Part shown: piece by piece, positions 50,408 to 59,256 of the stretch
Layout: each line of letters opens with the position of its first letter
Numbering within the stretch: position 1 is the stretch's first letter
DNA from: Xanthomonas dyei
Lineage (GTDB): Bacteria > Pseudomonadota > Gammaproteobacteria > Xanthomonadales > Xanthomonadaceae
Assembly: GCF_002939865.1 (NCBI RefSeq)
Contig: NZ_MDEE01000001.1
Span: 62,001-126,000 of the forward strand
DNA: 64,000 bases
Direction of reading: 5' to 3'
Notes under the pieces: generated by a model
Told to the model about the DNA's origin: nothing
Database searches by the model: none
Seen by the model: the letters and a program-made list of their open reading frames with translations, nothing else
Translations under genes and position numbers: made by a program

Positions 50408-53400
50408 CTATGCCTCAGCCTCAGCCGCCCCGCCTCCGTCACCACTGGACGCGCCTGACATCGCCTGTTGCTGAGAGCGAGCGGCCATCGTCATCACGGG
50501 GCCTGTTGGGTTCTTGTCGATTTCTTCGCGCTCGCGCTGGAATTGCACCATCTCCTGCGCCCGTTGCTGATCCATTGCCTCCGTCTTCTGCAAGGTCTCA
50601 TTGATGCCAGGCGATGGCGTATTGAGCGAGGTTTCCGAGTGAAAGCCGGGCGTTTTGCCAAAGACAAAGGCGACATCATCTTGGATGGTCACTTTCCGGA
50701 GTTCATCCGCGCGCTCGATCCCTGACTCTTTGACGGCATGCAGCACTTCGGCCGTTTTCTCATCGGAGGTGCCTTTCGGGAGCTGCGCCTGGATGGCGGA
50801 GAACAACGCGTAATCCCGATGATCAGAGGGAAACGCCTGCTGAGCGACATCTTGGAAGGGCCTCACTTGCTCGACCCGAGCCTCATCGTGTTCGTGTGCG
50901 TTTGAGCGGGCGGTTGCACCACCAAAGCTAGGCAATGACGTATAGGAGGATGACGTGCGCTCAGGCAAGACGATCTGTGCCGGCGCATCGCTCTGTGTTG
51001 GGATTGTCGGCGACGACGCCTGCATTGCCTCTTGCTGCTCTGCCTGCAATGGAACAGCAGATGGCGCATCGTTCTGTGGCATGACTACTCGGGCTTGCTG
51101 CTCACCGCCCTGCTCCACCGCCGCATTCGCCGATGCCGGCGCTGCGGGTTTCAAGGCATCTCGGCGCGCGTGTTGTGCCTGGGACAATGCAGCATCCAGG
51201 TCTTGGCCGGCAACGCCCGTTGCCGGCAACCCTTGGTTTTGCTGGAACTGCCTTACGGCATGTTCGGTCTCCGGACCATAGTGCCCGTCTTGCGGCACGG
51301 CCTGACCGTTTGGACCTCGTGCATCCACTTGCTGCAAACGATACTGCAAGAACTCGACCTCTTGCCCTCGGTCGCCCAGGCGCAACCCTCCCGCTTCCTG
51401 AAATGACGGCGGCGGCGTCGGCACAGTGGCCTGAGTAGGCGCTTGATCGGCAGAGGTCGAAGCGGATGATGCGGGCCCGACACTCGGCGCAGACGCGCTC
51501 GCCGCCGTTGGAACCGATGCCTCCGCCTTAGGCTGGACTGCGCCGGCTGTCGGGGGTGCGGCAACCTCAGGTGTTCGGGTTTCTTGGGGTTCGCGTTGCG
51601 GGACAGGTTCGGGCTTCGGTTCGGCAGGCTTGGCGACCGGGCGCACGTCTTCGGGCAGCGGCGCGCTGACGGATTCAGGCATCACGACCGGAGCAGGCGT
51701 TGCCGTCTCCGCAACGGCAGGCGCGTCGGGTGTGCGTGCAACGTCTCGATCCCGCTGCGCATCAATGGCTGCCTGAGGCGCTTGGGTTTCATCCACATGC
51801 GCAGCGGTGACGGTCGTTGCTGCGAAGCTTGCGACTTGTTGTGCTTCTTGCGTGGAAACGCCCTGCCGATTGGCCTCCCGCAACGCTTGCTCGTAGGCAT
51901 CGCGCTCTTGGGGCGACTGCGCGTCAATACGCAGCTCCGGTGCACCGGCAGAAGGCGGTTGCTCCTGCCGAAGCGATTGCACTTCGCCAAGCGCCTGATG
52001 GATCTCATCAGTGCTGGTGGTTGCTGCGACGCGCACCAGACCATCAGCACCACGGCTCAGATGCTGGATGGGGCTGTCTACCGAATATTGGCCGGTCGCA
52101 TCACGCTCCAATGCCAAAGAGCTGGTCGCTGCATCGATTCCGTTCGCCTCACGTGTCCGTTGCACCGCCAGCTGGATCGCGCCTGCAGTCTGGGCATTGG
52201 GCGCAACGCCATAGGCGGCATAGGTCGCTTCGGTATTGGCCTGGTCTTGCTGCTGTGGCGTTGGCGTTTGCCGCGCGGGCATCTGTGCCAATGCCTGCGC
52301 GTGCTGCTCCAATGCCGGTTGCAAGCGTTCGCGCGTTGCGTTGAGTTCCAACGGGACATTGCCTTCGGCAGCAACGCCGTCATGGCGCCACTGGCCTTGC
52401 GTATCGCGCTGATACTGCTTGCCGTCCGAGGCTTGCAACGAGTCCGGGTTCAAGGCTGTTTGCACGGCCGCTGGCACGGGGCCGAAGTCCCCCCAACCAT
52501 TGCGCTGATACGCAGCTTGATAGGTTGCTGCAATTGCGGCCGGACCTCGGGCGATGTTGGCGTGAACCACCTGGGCTGCTTGCTGGTCCAACGCGGCATT
52601 GCGCTCAGGGCTTGCTGGATCCACCGTCCAGATGGGCCGATCGTTCCGATCGACTTCGTCGGCGACCATCCGAGACCACTGGCCACTTGCCGGATCATGC
52701 CGCCAATCCCGTGCGTAAAGATGCGCAGCATCTGTCTCACTGGATGGCTGCACATAAGGATTACTGGGTTGCACCTTGCCAAGCGCCTGCTCGGTCGCTT
52801 CGCCACTGGCGTGATAGTTCAGCTCGCGCGCTTTTTCGGGCAGCGCGAACATGCCCTGCTTCTGTGGCGTATCCACGCCATCGTCTTGCAAGTCGGCTTT
52901 TTCTTGGCGAAGCCACTGGCTGCCGTTGAACTCCCAGCTCACGCCCTGCTTATCGGTCTGTGTGTAGATCTGGCGGTTGTCCCACAAGGTCGCGGCCTTG
53001 TCGGCAGCGGCACTGAACAGATAACCATCGGCAACTACCAACGCGACAGGGCCTGCACCGGTTGTGCCAACAACGGCAGCGGCAGCGGCGCCTCCCGCCC
53101 AGCCGCCCGCGCCTCGCGCAGCAAAGTGCAACGCTTCTGAGCGTGCAGCGGTGAGGTTGTCTTGTGCCAACAGCGTGCCAACACGCTCTCCGGCTTGCGA
53201 CGCATCGTAGGCGGTAGCGGCAACACCCAAACCCGCAAGCCCTGCTGTCATCCCGGCGCGACGCAAGCCTGGGATTTCAGGTTCCGGCGTGGTTTGGATG
53301 TTGCGTCCCTGCCACTCATCCCAACGCGCCTGACCCGCCTGGGCATGCTCGGTTGGCGGTTTCATACGCTGACTGAGCGGAAGCGTGCTCTGGTCTAACG

Positions 53401-54109
53401 CCTTTGACGTTCCCTCAATGGCTGTTCCACGAAAATACTCTCTGTTATCGAGCCTCAGAACTTTGTTCTCGCGGAGCGCATCATCACTGGCCGGGATGCG
53501 CAGCATGCCTTCGTGTTCACGCGCACGGGCCACGATCAGCTCAAAGGCTGCTTGCTGACCGAGCCGATCTTTCACACCGACCAGCGCTTCACGCGGAAGC
53601 CCCTCAATCGAGGTGACGTTTGGATTGGCAAGAATGCGAGGCACTTCAATTTCGCCAAAGACGCGGCTTGGCTGAGCGTCGCCCACGATGGCATGAACTT
53701 CACCTACGGTTGCATCGGCAAACCGTCCGGAAGCATCTGCCCAAGGACCTTGCGTAGGGTGGTAGAGCCACTCCGTGGCAGGTCCCCGATGAGACCCCTC
53801 TATCAGCTCACGAGGCGAAATTTCGTAGATGTCGGCGAGCGCGGTATAGAACTCGCGGGAATTAAGAAACTTCGATGCCTGACTTTTATCGATAACCCGG
53901 ATGTCTTCACCAGAATCGATCATCGATCCAATGACATCAGTCGACCAGATGTCTTTCGCTGCTGGGCCACTGTAGAGAACAGTGACCTTGCCGAAGGCAT
54001 TCGCATCCACCTGTGCGGCGAGCGACCGCAGCGATTCTGGTGTTTGGTAATCGCCAGGGTTCTGACGAATTCTATCGATTGCGTCCTGGGCAGATATCGT
54101 GCCATTCAC
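50408..54109 (-). CDS. Large multidomain protein with XVIPCD-like end, candidate T4SS effector
   Basis: A 1233-residue protein. It has an unrecognised N-terminal domain (about 1-240, with VTVLYSGPAAKDIWSTDVIG), a Gly/Ala-rich hydrophobic segment (about 285-370), long Gln/Ala/Pro-rich linkers, a peptidoglycan-binding domain (LRLGDRGQEVEFLQYRL... about 900-970), and a C-terminal region (about 1095-1180, DHRDYALFSAIQAQLPKGTS ... VAFVFGKTPGF) resembling XVIPCD, the signal that carries Xanthomonas effectors to VirD4. The start is GTG at 54109 (GAGGGG six bases before; overlaps the previous stop by GTGA). The activity is unknown. Confidence 0.7.
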   Translation of the reverse strand: MNGTISAQDAIDRIRQNPGDYQTPESLRSLAAQVDANAFGKVTVLYSGPAAKDIWSTDVIGSMIDSGEDIRVIDKSQASKFLNSREFYTALADIYEISPRELIEGSHRGPATEWLYHPTQGPWADASGRFADATVGEVHAIVGDAQPSRVFGEIEVPRILANPNVTSIEGLPREALVGVKDRLGQQAAFELIVARAREHEGMLRIPASDDALRENKVLRLDNREYFRGTAIEGTSKALDQSTLPLSQRMKPPTEHAQAGQARWDEWQGRNIQTTPEPEIPGLRRAGMTAGLAGLGVAATAYDASQAGERVGTLLAQDNLTAARSEALHFAARGAGGWAGGAAAAAVVGTTGAGPVALVVADGYLFSAAADKAATLWDNRQIYTQTDKQGVSWEFNGSQWLRQEKADLQDDGVDTPQKQGMFALPEKARELNYHASGEATEQALGKVQPSNPYVQPSSETDAAHLYARDWRHDPASGQWSRMVADEVDRNDRPIWTVDPASPERNAALDQQAAQVVHANIARGPAAIAATYQAAYQRNGWGDFGPVPAAVQTALNPDSLQASDGKQYQRDTQGQWRHDGVAAEGNVPLELNATRERLQPALEQHAQALAQMPARQTPTPQQQDQANTEATYAAYGVAPNAQTAGAIQLAVQRTREANGIDAATSSLALERDATGQYSVDSPIQHLSRGADGLVRVAATTSTDEIHQALGEVQSLRQEQPPSAGAPELRIDAQSPQERDAYEQALREANRQGVSTQEAQQVASFAATTVTAAHVDETQAPQAAIDAQRDRDVARTPDAPAVAETATPAPVVMPESVSAPLPEDVRPVAKPAEPKPEPVPQREPQETRTPEVAAPPTAGAVQPKAEASVPTAASASAPSVGPASSASTSADQAPTQATVPTPPPSFQEAGGLRLGDRGQEVEFLQYRLQQVDARGPNGQAVPQDGHYGPETEHAVRQFQQNQGLPATGVAGQDLDAALSQAQHARRDALKPAAPASANAAVEQGGEQQARVVMPQNDAPSAVPLQAEQQEAMQASSPTIPTQSDAPAQIVLPERTSSSYTSLPSFGGATARSNAHEHDEARVEQVRPFQDVAQQAFPSDHRDYALFSAIQAQLPKGTSDEKTAEVLHAVKESGIERADELRKVTIQDDVAFVFGKTPGFHSETSLNTPSPGINETLQKTEAMDQQRAQEMVQFQREREEIDKNPTGPVMTMAARSQQQAMSGASSGDGGGAAEAEA

Positions 54110-54561
54110 ACCAAGCACCCCTCATCGATTTCAAAAACGATGTGGTAGTCCGTGTTTCTGGAGTGGACGCCAAAATCCTTGTAGGAGAGCAAGGCCTCTT
54201 TGAGGTCAGCTATGAATTGCTCCTTGTCAGCCTTGAGATGCTCAGGCAGTCCATCTCCACCATTGATCCACATCAGTCTCCAATGGGACCAACCGGGCTG
54301 ACCTCGCGCGCCTCCACCGTCGACCAGATCCAGTCTCAGCGTCAGGAGCTCGCCACGCCAATAGAAAGAGAACTTTGTCTGGTTTCTGACCTCGATTTCG
54401 GTGCCGCCACCGTTTGCGACATTGCGCAAATACATGTCGCGATCACGATCAATTGTCCAGTCTCTTGCATTGGTGCCACCGACCACAAAGTCTTTGTCGA
54501 TTGCTTCCAAGTCGTATTTCGCAACATCCGGCTCAGGAATATATTCATTTACAAATGGCAT
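54106..54561 (-). CDS. Small acidic protein between virD4 and the effector, candidate immunity
   Basis: A 151-residue soluble protein, MPFVNEYIPEPDVAKYDLEA onward, with no signal or membrane segment. The central part RDWTIDRDRDMYLRNVANGG, then WRGELLTLRLDLVDGGGARG and GWSHWRLMWINGGDGLPEHL, looks like a conserved family seen near conjugation and toxin genes, but I cannot name it. It is the middle gene of a three-gene operon (virD4 - this - effector) and overlaps the effector start by GTGA. By position it is a plausible immunity or chaperone protein; that is inference. Confidence 0.65.
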   Translation of the reverse strand: MPFVNEYIPEPDVAKYDLEAIDKDFVVGGTNARDWTIDRDRDMYLRNVANGGGTEIEVRNQTKFSFYWRGELLTLRLDLVDGGGARGQPGWSHWRLMWINGGDGLPEHLKADKEQFIADLKEALLSYKDFGVHSRNTDYHIVFEIDEGCLV

Positions 54562-54605
54562 CTTCGTTTCCCGGCATGGCTTGAATTTGTGGTTGAGAGC
54601 TATTT

Positions 54606-56309
54606 CTATGAGCCCGAGACGGCGGCAGACAGCTTCTTCACCTCGGCTTTTGGTAGCAGCCGTTTGGTGAAATAGGCATCTTCGTAATACTTGATCTTCT
54701 CGCAGAGCACCGGGCTTGGGATGCCTTCATAGAGGAAGACTTCCTTGTCAAAGCCCATCGCTTTCAACTCTTGCGGCAGCATCAAGGCACGGCGCTGCTC
54801 GGTCTCCGAGTAGGACACGCTGCTTTGCTTGCCACTGGTGTGCGACTTGTTCTTCTTGCGCACCGTGGTGTAGCCGAGCATGTCCGAGTAGTCGTTGGCG
54901 TCTTGCTGCTCGCGTGGGGCGTAGACGATTTGCAAGGCATGGTTGGTGATGATCGTGCGCGAGACATCTTTGCCATAGGTCGCGTCCAGCTGCGCCATGC
55001 TCTGGATGATCGGCAGCAAGCGGATGTTGTAGCCGGCCATGTAGCTCACTGCGCTTGCAATGATGTCGACCCGGCCGATGGACGTGAACTCATCCATCAG
55101 CAGCAAGCACTGGTGCTTGAGCGCCGGGTTGTTCTGCGGCAGCTCTTTCGTGTTCAGGTTGATGAGCTGACTAAACAGCAAGTTGATCAACAAGCGGCTT
55201 TCGGCAAGCTTGTTCGGCTGGATGCCGATGTAGATGCTCATCTTCTTCTTGCGCACATCAGTCAGCAGAAAATCGTTGCCGCTGGTGGCCTCATCCAGGA
55301 TCGGATTGATGAACTGGTTGAGCGGCTCCTTGAAGGTGCCCATGATCGAGGCGAAGGTCTCTTCGGCTTGCGAGAGCAAATTGTCGAAGGCCATCTTGGC
55401 ATCGCGACCCAGGAAGTCGCGCTGCGAGAGCTTTTTGAGATAGCCCTTCAAGTCGCTTCCATCTCCTGACGACACGCGATAAAGCATCCCAAGGGTTGGG
55501 AACATCCAGGTCTCTTTCGGGTGCTTGCGCTTGATCTGATCATCGAGGCTATCGAACAGATAGAGCGTAAACGCCATGAAGGCGTTGCGGGCTTGGCTTA
55601 CCCAGAACTTCTGGGCATCCGACCCATCCGGGTAGAGCATCGCCGCGACACTCATCAGATCTGACACGCGAAACGCCGGATCCGGTGAGATGTAGCTGAG
55701 TGGATTCCAACGGTGGGTGCGCCCGTCTTCGGCAAAGGGGTTGAACAAAAAGACCTCTTGGCCTTGGCTCTTGCGCCAGCCGGAAGTCAGATCAAAATTT
55801 TCCTGCTTGATGTCCAGAACCACCACTGAGCCTTGGTAGTCGAGCAGATTGGGAATGACGATGCCCACGCCCTTGCCCGAGCGCGTGGGCGCGGCCAGGA
55901 TCACAAACTGTTGACCGGGCAAGCGCACCAGCTTGCCGCCATGCTTGCCGACCACGATGCCGGTTGGCGACGGTTTGAGCATGTCCTTCTTGGCCAGATC
56001 ACTGCCGGAGGCAAAGCGGGCGTCGCCATGCAAGGCGGCGGCCTTTGGCTTGAACAGCGGAATCAGCAGTGCGAACCAGGCCAGGAGCGGCACGCCGAAG
56101 CCGAGTGCGCCAGCGAGCTTGATCTTGGTGGCATAGGGAGCGAACTGGGGAAGGTCGAGCGCTTTGACGTAAGACCAATAGGTGCCGACGCTGAGCGGTC
56201 CAGCCACCTTCAACAGCATCAAAATCAACTGACCGGAGAGGTAGACCCCTGCAATGAGGGCAAGAAGCAAGAGCACGATAGCGACGCTGAGCTTGGTCTT
56301 GCCGGTCAT
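54606..56309 (-). CDS. VirD4/TraG-type coupling protein
   Basis: A 567-residue type IV coupling protein. Two N-terminal membrane segments (about 8-34 and 66-88) are followed by the ATPase: Walker A APTRSGKGVGI (140-150), Walker B LLLMDEFTSIGR (404-415), and the VirD4-family segments NPLDYQGSVVVLDIKQENF-like and ALKHQCLLLMDE. It docks DNA-relaxase complexes and protein effectors on a type IV secretion channel. No VirB or Trb channel genes occur in the window, so it is orphan here. Downstream, 44 bases away, come the candidate immunity gene and the effector-like gene. Confidence 0.92.
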   Translation of the reverse strand: MTGKTKLSVAIVLLLLALIAGVYLSGQLILMLLKVAGPLSVGTYWSYVKALDLPQFAPYATKIKLAGALGFGVPLLAWFALLIPLFKPKAAALHGDARFASGSDLAKKDMLKPSPTGIVVGKHGGKLVRLPGQQFVILAAPTRSGKGVGIVIPNLLDYQGSVVVLDIKQENFDLTSGWRKSQGQEVFLFNPFAEDGRTHRWNPLSYISPDPAFRVSDLMSVAAMLYPDGSDAQKFWVSQARNAFMAFTLYLFDSLDDQIKRKHPKETWMFPTLGMLYRVSSGDGSDLKGYLKKLSQRDFLGRDAKMAFDNLLSQAEETFASIMGTFKEPLNQFINPILDEATSGNDFLLTDVRKKKMSIYIGIQPNKLAESRLLINLLFSQLINLNTKELPQNNPALKHQCLLLMDEFTSIGRVDIIASAVSYMAGYNIRLLPIIQSMAQLDATYGKDVSRTIITNHALQIVYAPREQQDANDYSDMLGYTTVRKKNKSHTSGKQSSVSYSETEQRRALMLPQELKAMGFDKEVFLYEGIPSPVLCEKIKYYEDAYFTKRLLPKAEVKKLSAAVSGS

Positions 56310-56471
56310 GACGCGCTGCCTTCCATCTGTGATCCCTGGCTTGTTTGAAAACGACCGTCCGCTCGCAAGATTACAGGATCACACCACCCGCTCAGATCGG
56401 ATGGGCATTGGCATTTGTGTAGGAATTGTCTGACCTGCACGCATGCCAGGACCGCAGTAAGGCCCCCCGCA
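56310..56471. other. Short spacer between virD4 and the XRE gene
   Basis: 162 bases on the operon side of the coupling protein. It may contain the promoter for virD4; no strong match to a -35/-10 pair is visible. Confidence 0.35.
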
Positions 56472-56834
56472 CTATGGGCTAGGCTGATTGCTGCCCTGGG
56501 CTTTGAGCTGCAATTCGGCCACGACCTTTCGCTGCTCCTCGACGGAGAGCTTCGCGAGCGCCTGGATGGCGTCTGCCACCTCATCGGTCTCGGCGAAGAA
56601 GGCAGCCAGTGGCATGCCGAGAGCGTCGGCCAAGCGCTTGGCGGTGCGTAGATCGCACTCGTTCACGCCCTTCTCGTAGCGATTGATGCGCGTCCTGGCC
56701 ACCTCAGGAGCCAGTCCAGCGGCAACACCCAAGGCTTCTTGAGTCAGCTCGGCCTTCTGGCGCGCGTGACGGAGGCGGTTGGCGAAGATGAGACGAGCGT
56801 CGTCCAGATCCAAAATGTGACCACAAACATGCAA
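56472..56834 (-). CDS. XRE-family helix-turn-helix regulator
   Basis: A 120-residue protein. The Cro/C1-type helix-turn-helix occupies about residues 15-75 (RLRHARQKAELTQEALGVAA, then RTRINRYEKGVNECDLRTAK and RLADALGMPLAAFFAETDEV), followed by a helical tail. The start is uncertain: TTG at 56834 or an in-frame TTG at 56813; no ATG fits. A perfect palindrome lies 40 bases upstream. It most likely controls itself and perhaps the virD4 operon in the same direction. Confidence 0.85.
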   Translation of the reverse strand: MHVCGHILDLDDARLIFANRLRHARQKAELTQEALGVAAGLAPEVARTRINRYEKGVNECDLRTAKRLADALGMPLAAFFAETDEVADAIQALAKLSVEEQRKVVAELQLKAQGSNQPSP

Positions 56835-56873
56835 TGACGTGTTTGAGCATGAGGTCTCCGACTTGCCTTGTCT

Positions 56874-56890
56874 GTTACTTTATCAGTAAC
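56874..56890. promoter_or_regulatory. Palindrome upstream of the XRE gene, candidate operator
   Basis: GTTACT-TTATC-AGTAAC, a perfect six-base inverted repeat with a five-base centre, 40 bases from the probable XRE start. XRE regulators commonly bind such dyads to repress their own promoter. No other copy is seen nearby. Confidence 0.6.
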
Positions 56891-57054
56891 ATGGTTCCGT
56901 CAGCCAATCAACTGCGACTGCCAAGCACCAACACCGGTCATTCCTGGCGGTGTGCGGAGGCGTGCAGCCATTGAGCATGCCGGCAATCAGGGCATCCGAA
57001 CCTGTCGGTCTGGTGGATCCCTAGCGCTCTTCCCTTCCCTCTTTGGAGATGCAC

Positions 57055-57366
57055 ATGTCAAAGCTTTGCTTGGCGCTGGTTGGCCTGATGTCGGTCTGTT
57101 TGGCCAGCTGCTCTTCCGGTGGCCCCTCGCAGTCTGAGCGAGAGCATGCATTCCTGCTGTTCGTCCAAGACAACAGCAACGAAAAGGCGCGCATTGAAGA
57201 CTTCGAGAGCAACCAGTGCACGAAGGCGGAAGGCGCGCCCAGCTACACCTGTGATGTAAGTGCCAAGGTCAGAGCCATGAATCGCAACTTTGGCAATCAG
57301 ATGGACGGGGTTTATTCGTTCACCAAGATGGGCGGCACTTGGAAAATCACTGGTCGCGTCCAATAA
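57055..57366 (+). CDS. Small lipoprotein of the island
   Basis: A 103-residue lipoprotein with signal MSKLCLALVGLMSVCLASC and a serine/glycine-rich start of the mature part. The body has a short sheet-forming stretch CTKAEGAPSYTCDVSAKVRA. The mature protein has two further cysteines that might form a disulfide. A GGAG site six bases before the ATG at 57055 decides the start. It is followed 48 bases later by the DUF4755-like gene and probably forms a unit with it. Confidence 0.75.
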   Translation: MSKLCLALVGLMSVCLASCSSGGPSQSEREHAFLLFVQDNSNEKARIEDFESNQCTKAEGAPSYTCDVSAKVRAMNRNFGNQMDGVYSFTKMGGTWKITGRVQ

Positions 57367-57414
57367 CCACCGTTGGCGATCAACGGTGACACCATCCATT
57401 CCTCAGGAATTCGC

Positions 57415-57807
57415 ATGACCGTCGGCACTTTTCTTACCCTGGTCTTCTTCGCTGGCTGCGCCGCGATCTTCTTGGTGCTTGCTAAAACGGTGAAAACGCG
57501 CAGTGACAACGCAACATTTGACCATGACTTCCAACGATTCCACGGCTACAAGAACACGCGCATTGCTGTGTCAACAGCACGCGCCATGATCAAGTTCAAA
57601 GCCGGAAGTCGCATCAAGGCGTATGCGTTGAGCGATGTGCGGTCCTGGGAAAAGCACTGGCACAACTACAATCGCGAGGGCACGCTGACGCTCAATGTCA
57701 AAGATATCGATCATCCCGTGTGGACGATCAAGTTCGGCAACGAGACCGAGATGAACAAGTGGTATGAGTTGGTCAGTCAGGCGGTCAACGAAAAATTGAA
57801 GCTCTGA
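57415..57807 (+). CDS. DUF4755-like membrane-anchored protein
   Basis: A 130-residue protein with one N-terminal membrane segment (about 4-24, GTFLTLVFFAGCAAIFLVLA) and a soluble domain. The domain has strands IAVSTARAMIKFKAGSRIKA, YALSDVRSWEKHW, LTLNVKDIDHPVWTIKFGNE and the helix EMNKWYELVSQAVNEKL, matching the DUF4755 pattern as I remember it. DUF4755 proteins are short and often lie on conjugative elements; no function is known. The start at 57415 has CAGGAA eight bases upstream; the open frame continues further upstream. Confidence 0.7.
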   Translation: MTVGTFLTLVFFAGCAAIFLVLAKTVKTRSDNATFDHDFQRFHGYKNTRIAVSTARAMIKFKAGSRIKAYALSDVRSWEKHWHNYNREGTLTLNVKDIDHPVWTIKFGNETEMNKWYELVSQAVNEKLKL

Positions 57808-57895
57808 CCGAGCGACAATTGCGCTAGGCGACTGGGCTTGACGGCGAAGACTTCTCTGCTACGAATCGAAGAACCACAACACTGGATTCGTCATT

Positions 57896-58105
57896 ATGCC
57901 TTCTGCCGTGCACTCCTTCACTACGCTCCTCGACCATCAAGAGCATCAACTCCGCCAGACCCATGTCGAAGGCTGGATCGCCCAACAAAACGCGGCTGGC
58001 TTTGGCATTGATCAGCACATGACCGACGCCCTCAATGCGTATCTTGATGGCCGCTTCGATCTACTTGCATTGTTGACAGAGCTTCGTCGTCCCTACTTGA
58101 ACTGA
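57896..58105 (+). CDS. Small VbhA-like protein (69 aa)
   Basis: A 69-residue helical protein. The pattern HQEHQLRQTHVEGWIAQQNA, then AGFGIDQHMTDALNAYLDGR and FDLLALLTELRRPYL, with the middle ...YLDGRFDLLALL, resembles VbhA-type antitoxins (helix, turn, G-x-x-S/T-x-D/E-E-x-x). No Fic-type toxin is nearby and there is no good ribosome-binding site, so the resemblance may be superficial. It lies between the DUF4755-like gene and the relaxase remnant. Confidence 0.45.
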   Translation: MPSAVHSFTTLLDHQEHQLRQTHVEGWIAQQNAAGFGIDQHMTDALNAYLDGRFDLLALLTELRRPYLN

Positions 58106-58238
58106 GTCTGCCAACGGATGTCGGCATAGGCATCTGCGCCACCGAAGCCTGATCAACAGAAGTATCCATGCCTGGCCCAGGGCGCTCTCGCTGGGCCTGT
58201 TCCGCCGTATGGCCATCCGGCACGCTCAACAGTCGCCC

Positions 58239-58919
58239 CTATTGGCGGTAGCGGGACAGATGCTGCTCAAAGCTTGCTTGTCCTTGGACAAAGATCCCGT
58301 TGCCTTGCATCGCTTCCAAGCGTTCCGTCAAGCTTCGATGCTCAACCGCCTTGCCGATGCCAGCCTGTTCAAGGTGTGCATTGATACGCTCAGCGATCAT
58401 CACGCGAATCCACTGGATCTCAGCCAGGCCGTTGATACGACCATCGAGCACCCGCGTCTTCTGGGTCAAGCCAGAGGCTTGCATGCGCCTGGTTGTTGAA
58501 AGCAGATGGGCGTAAAAGTAGCGAGGATCGTCTTTGGTCGGGCGATGGTGACTCGCTTGCAGGGCAAAGCCATATCGCTCAATCAGGCGATGTGCGATAT
58601 CCAGGGTAAGGTCCCAGCGCTTTGGGTCATCAAGCTCGTGCGGCAGCGCGATGGCGAAGTCTCGGCACACAGTGCTGTTGCAGCGTCGCTCTGCCGCTTC
58701 TGCAGCGGCCCAGAGGCGCTGTGGGTCATCGGCCCATGCTGGCGAACCAAGTGGTGCCAAGCAACGCGATTGGATGATGCCTGCCCTACCCCGGTAGTCG
58801 TGGCGAGCACCTGTGTTGGGATCGGTGAGCAGATAACCACCGCGATATGCCGCTGCGGCAATTGCGGAATGGCCTTTTGCTCGGCTGTAAGTTTTGATGC
58901 GGGTGTGGTAGATGGCCAT
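58239..58919 (-). pseudogene. Truncated second MobA/MobL-type relaxase
   Basis: A 226-residue protein, less than half the usual length. The N-terminus MAIYHTRIKTYSRAKGHSAI is relaxase-like and Tyr25 in AAAAYRGGYL is kept. In the histidine motif it reads DPRYFYAHLL, so the middle histidine is Tyr136 and the one before is Phe135; only H138 remains. The C-terminal part after residue 226 is missing. A good AGGAGA site precedes the ATG at 58919. It may be inactive or a small accessory relative; it is convergent with the VbhA-like gene. Confidence 0.75.
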
Positions 58920-59256
58920 GCGTTTCTCCTGATGTTGGAGAAACACTTTCTCTAGATTTCGAGAAGCGCAAGGCCTTTGGGATCACTATTTTTTGCTGAT
59001 TTTCGTTGCCTAATTGATGGAATCAGTGTGGATTTCGATCGACTTCGAAGAGACGTCCCAAGCTGACGAAAGGGTGTGCCGGATGCCAAGCTTCGGAGGC
59101 CATTTTTGCATAGTCCTAGCCCTTACCCTCAAGGCACATGCGGTTACAAGCACGGGCAACTCGCGAAGCCGCAATGCGACCACGTCCACACTGACCCTAA
59201 CCACGGCTGTTCTTTAACTGGATCTCCTGAGATTCTTTGGCGCACTCTTCGAGCGC
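58920..59256. other. Intergenic region, nothing recognised
   Basis: 337 bases upstream of the relaxase remnant. A short imperfect inverted repeat (TTTCTC...GAGAAG, about 58948-58968) lies where an oriT would be expected but lacks the TAAGTGCG core. No gene is called. Confidence 0.4.

Noticed and set aside
58920-59010. Second oriT upstream of the relaxase remnant
   Set aside because: Only a weak inverted repeat and no TAAGTGCG core.
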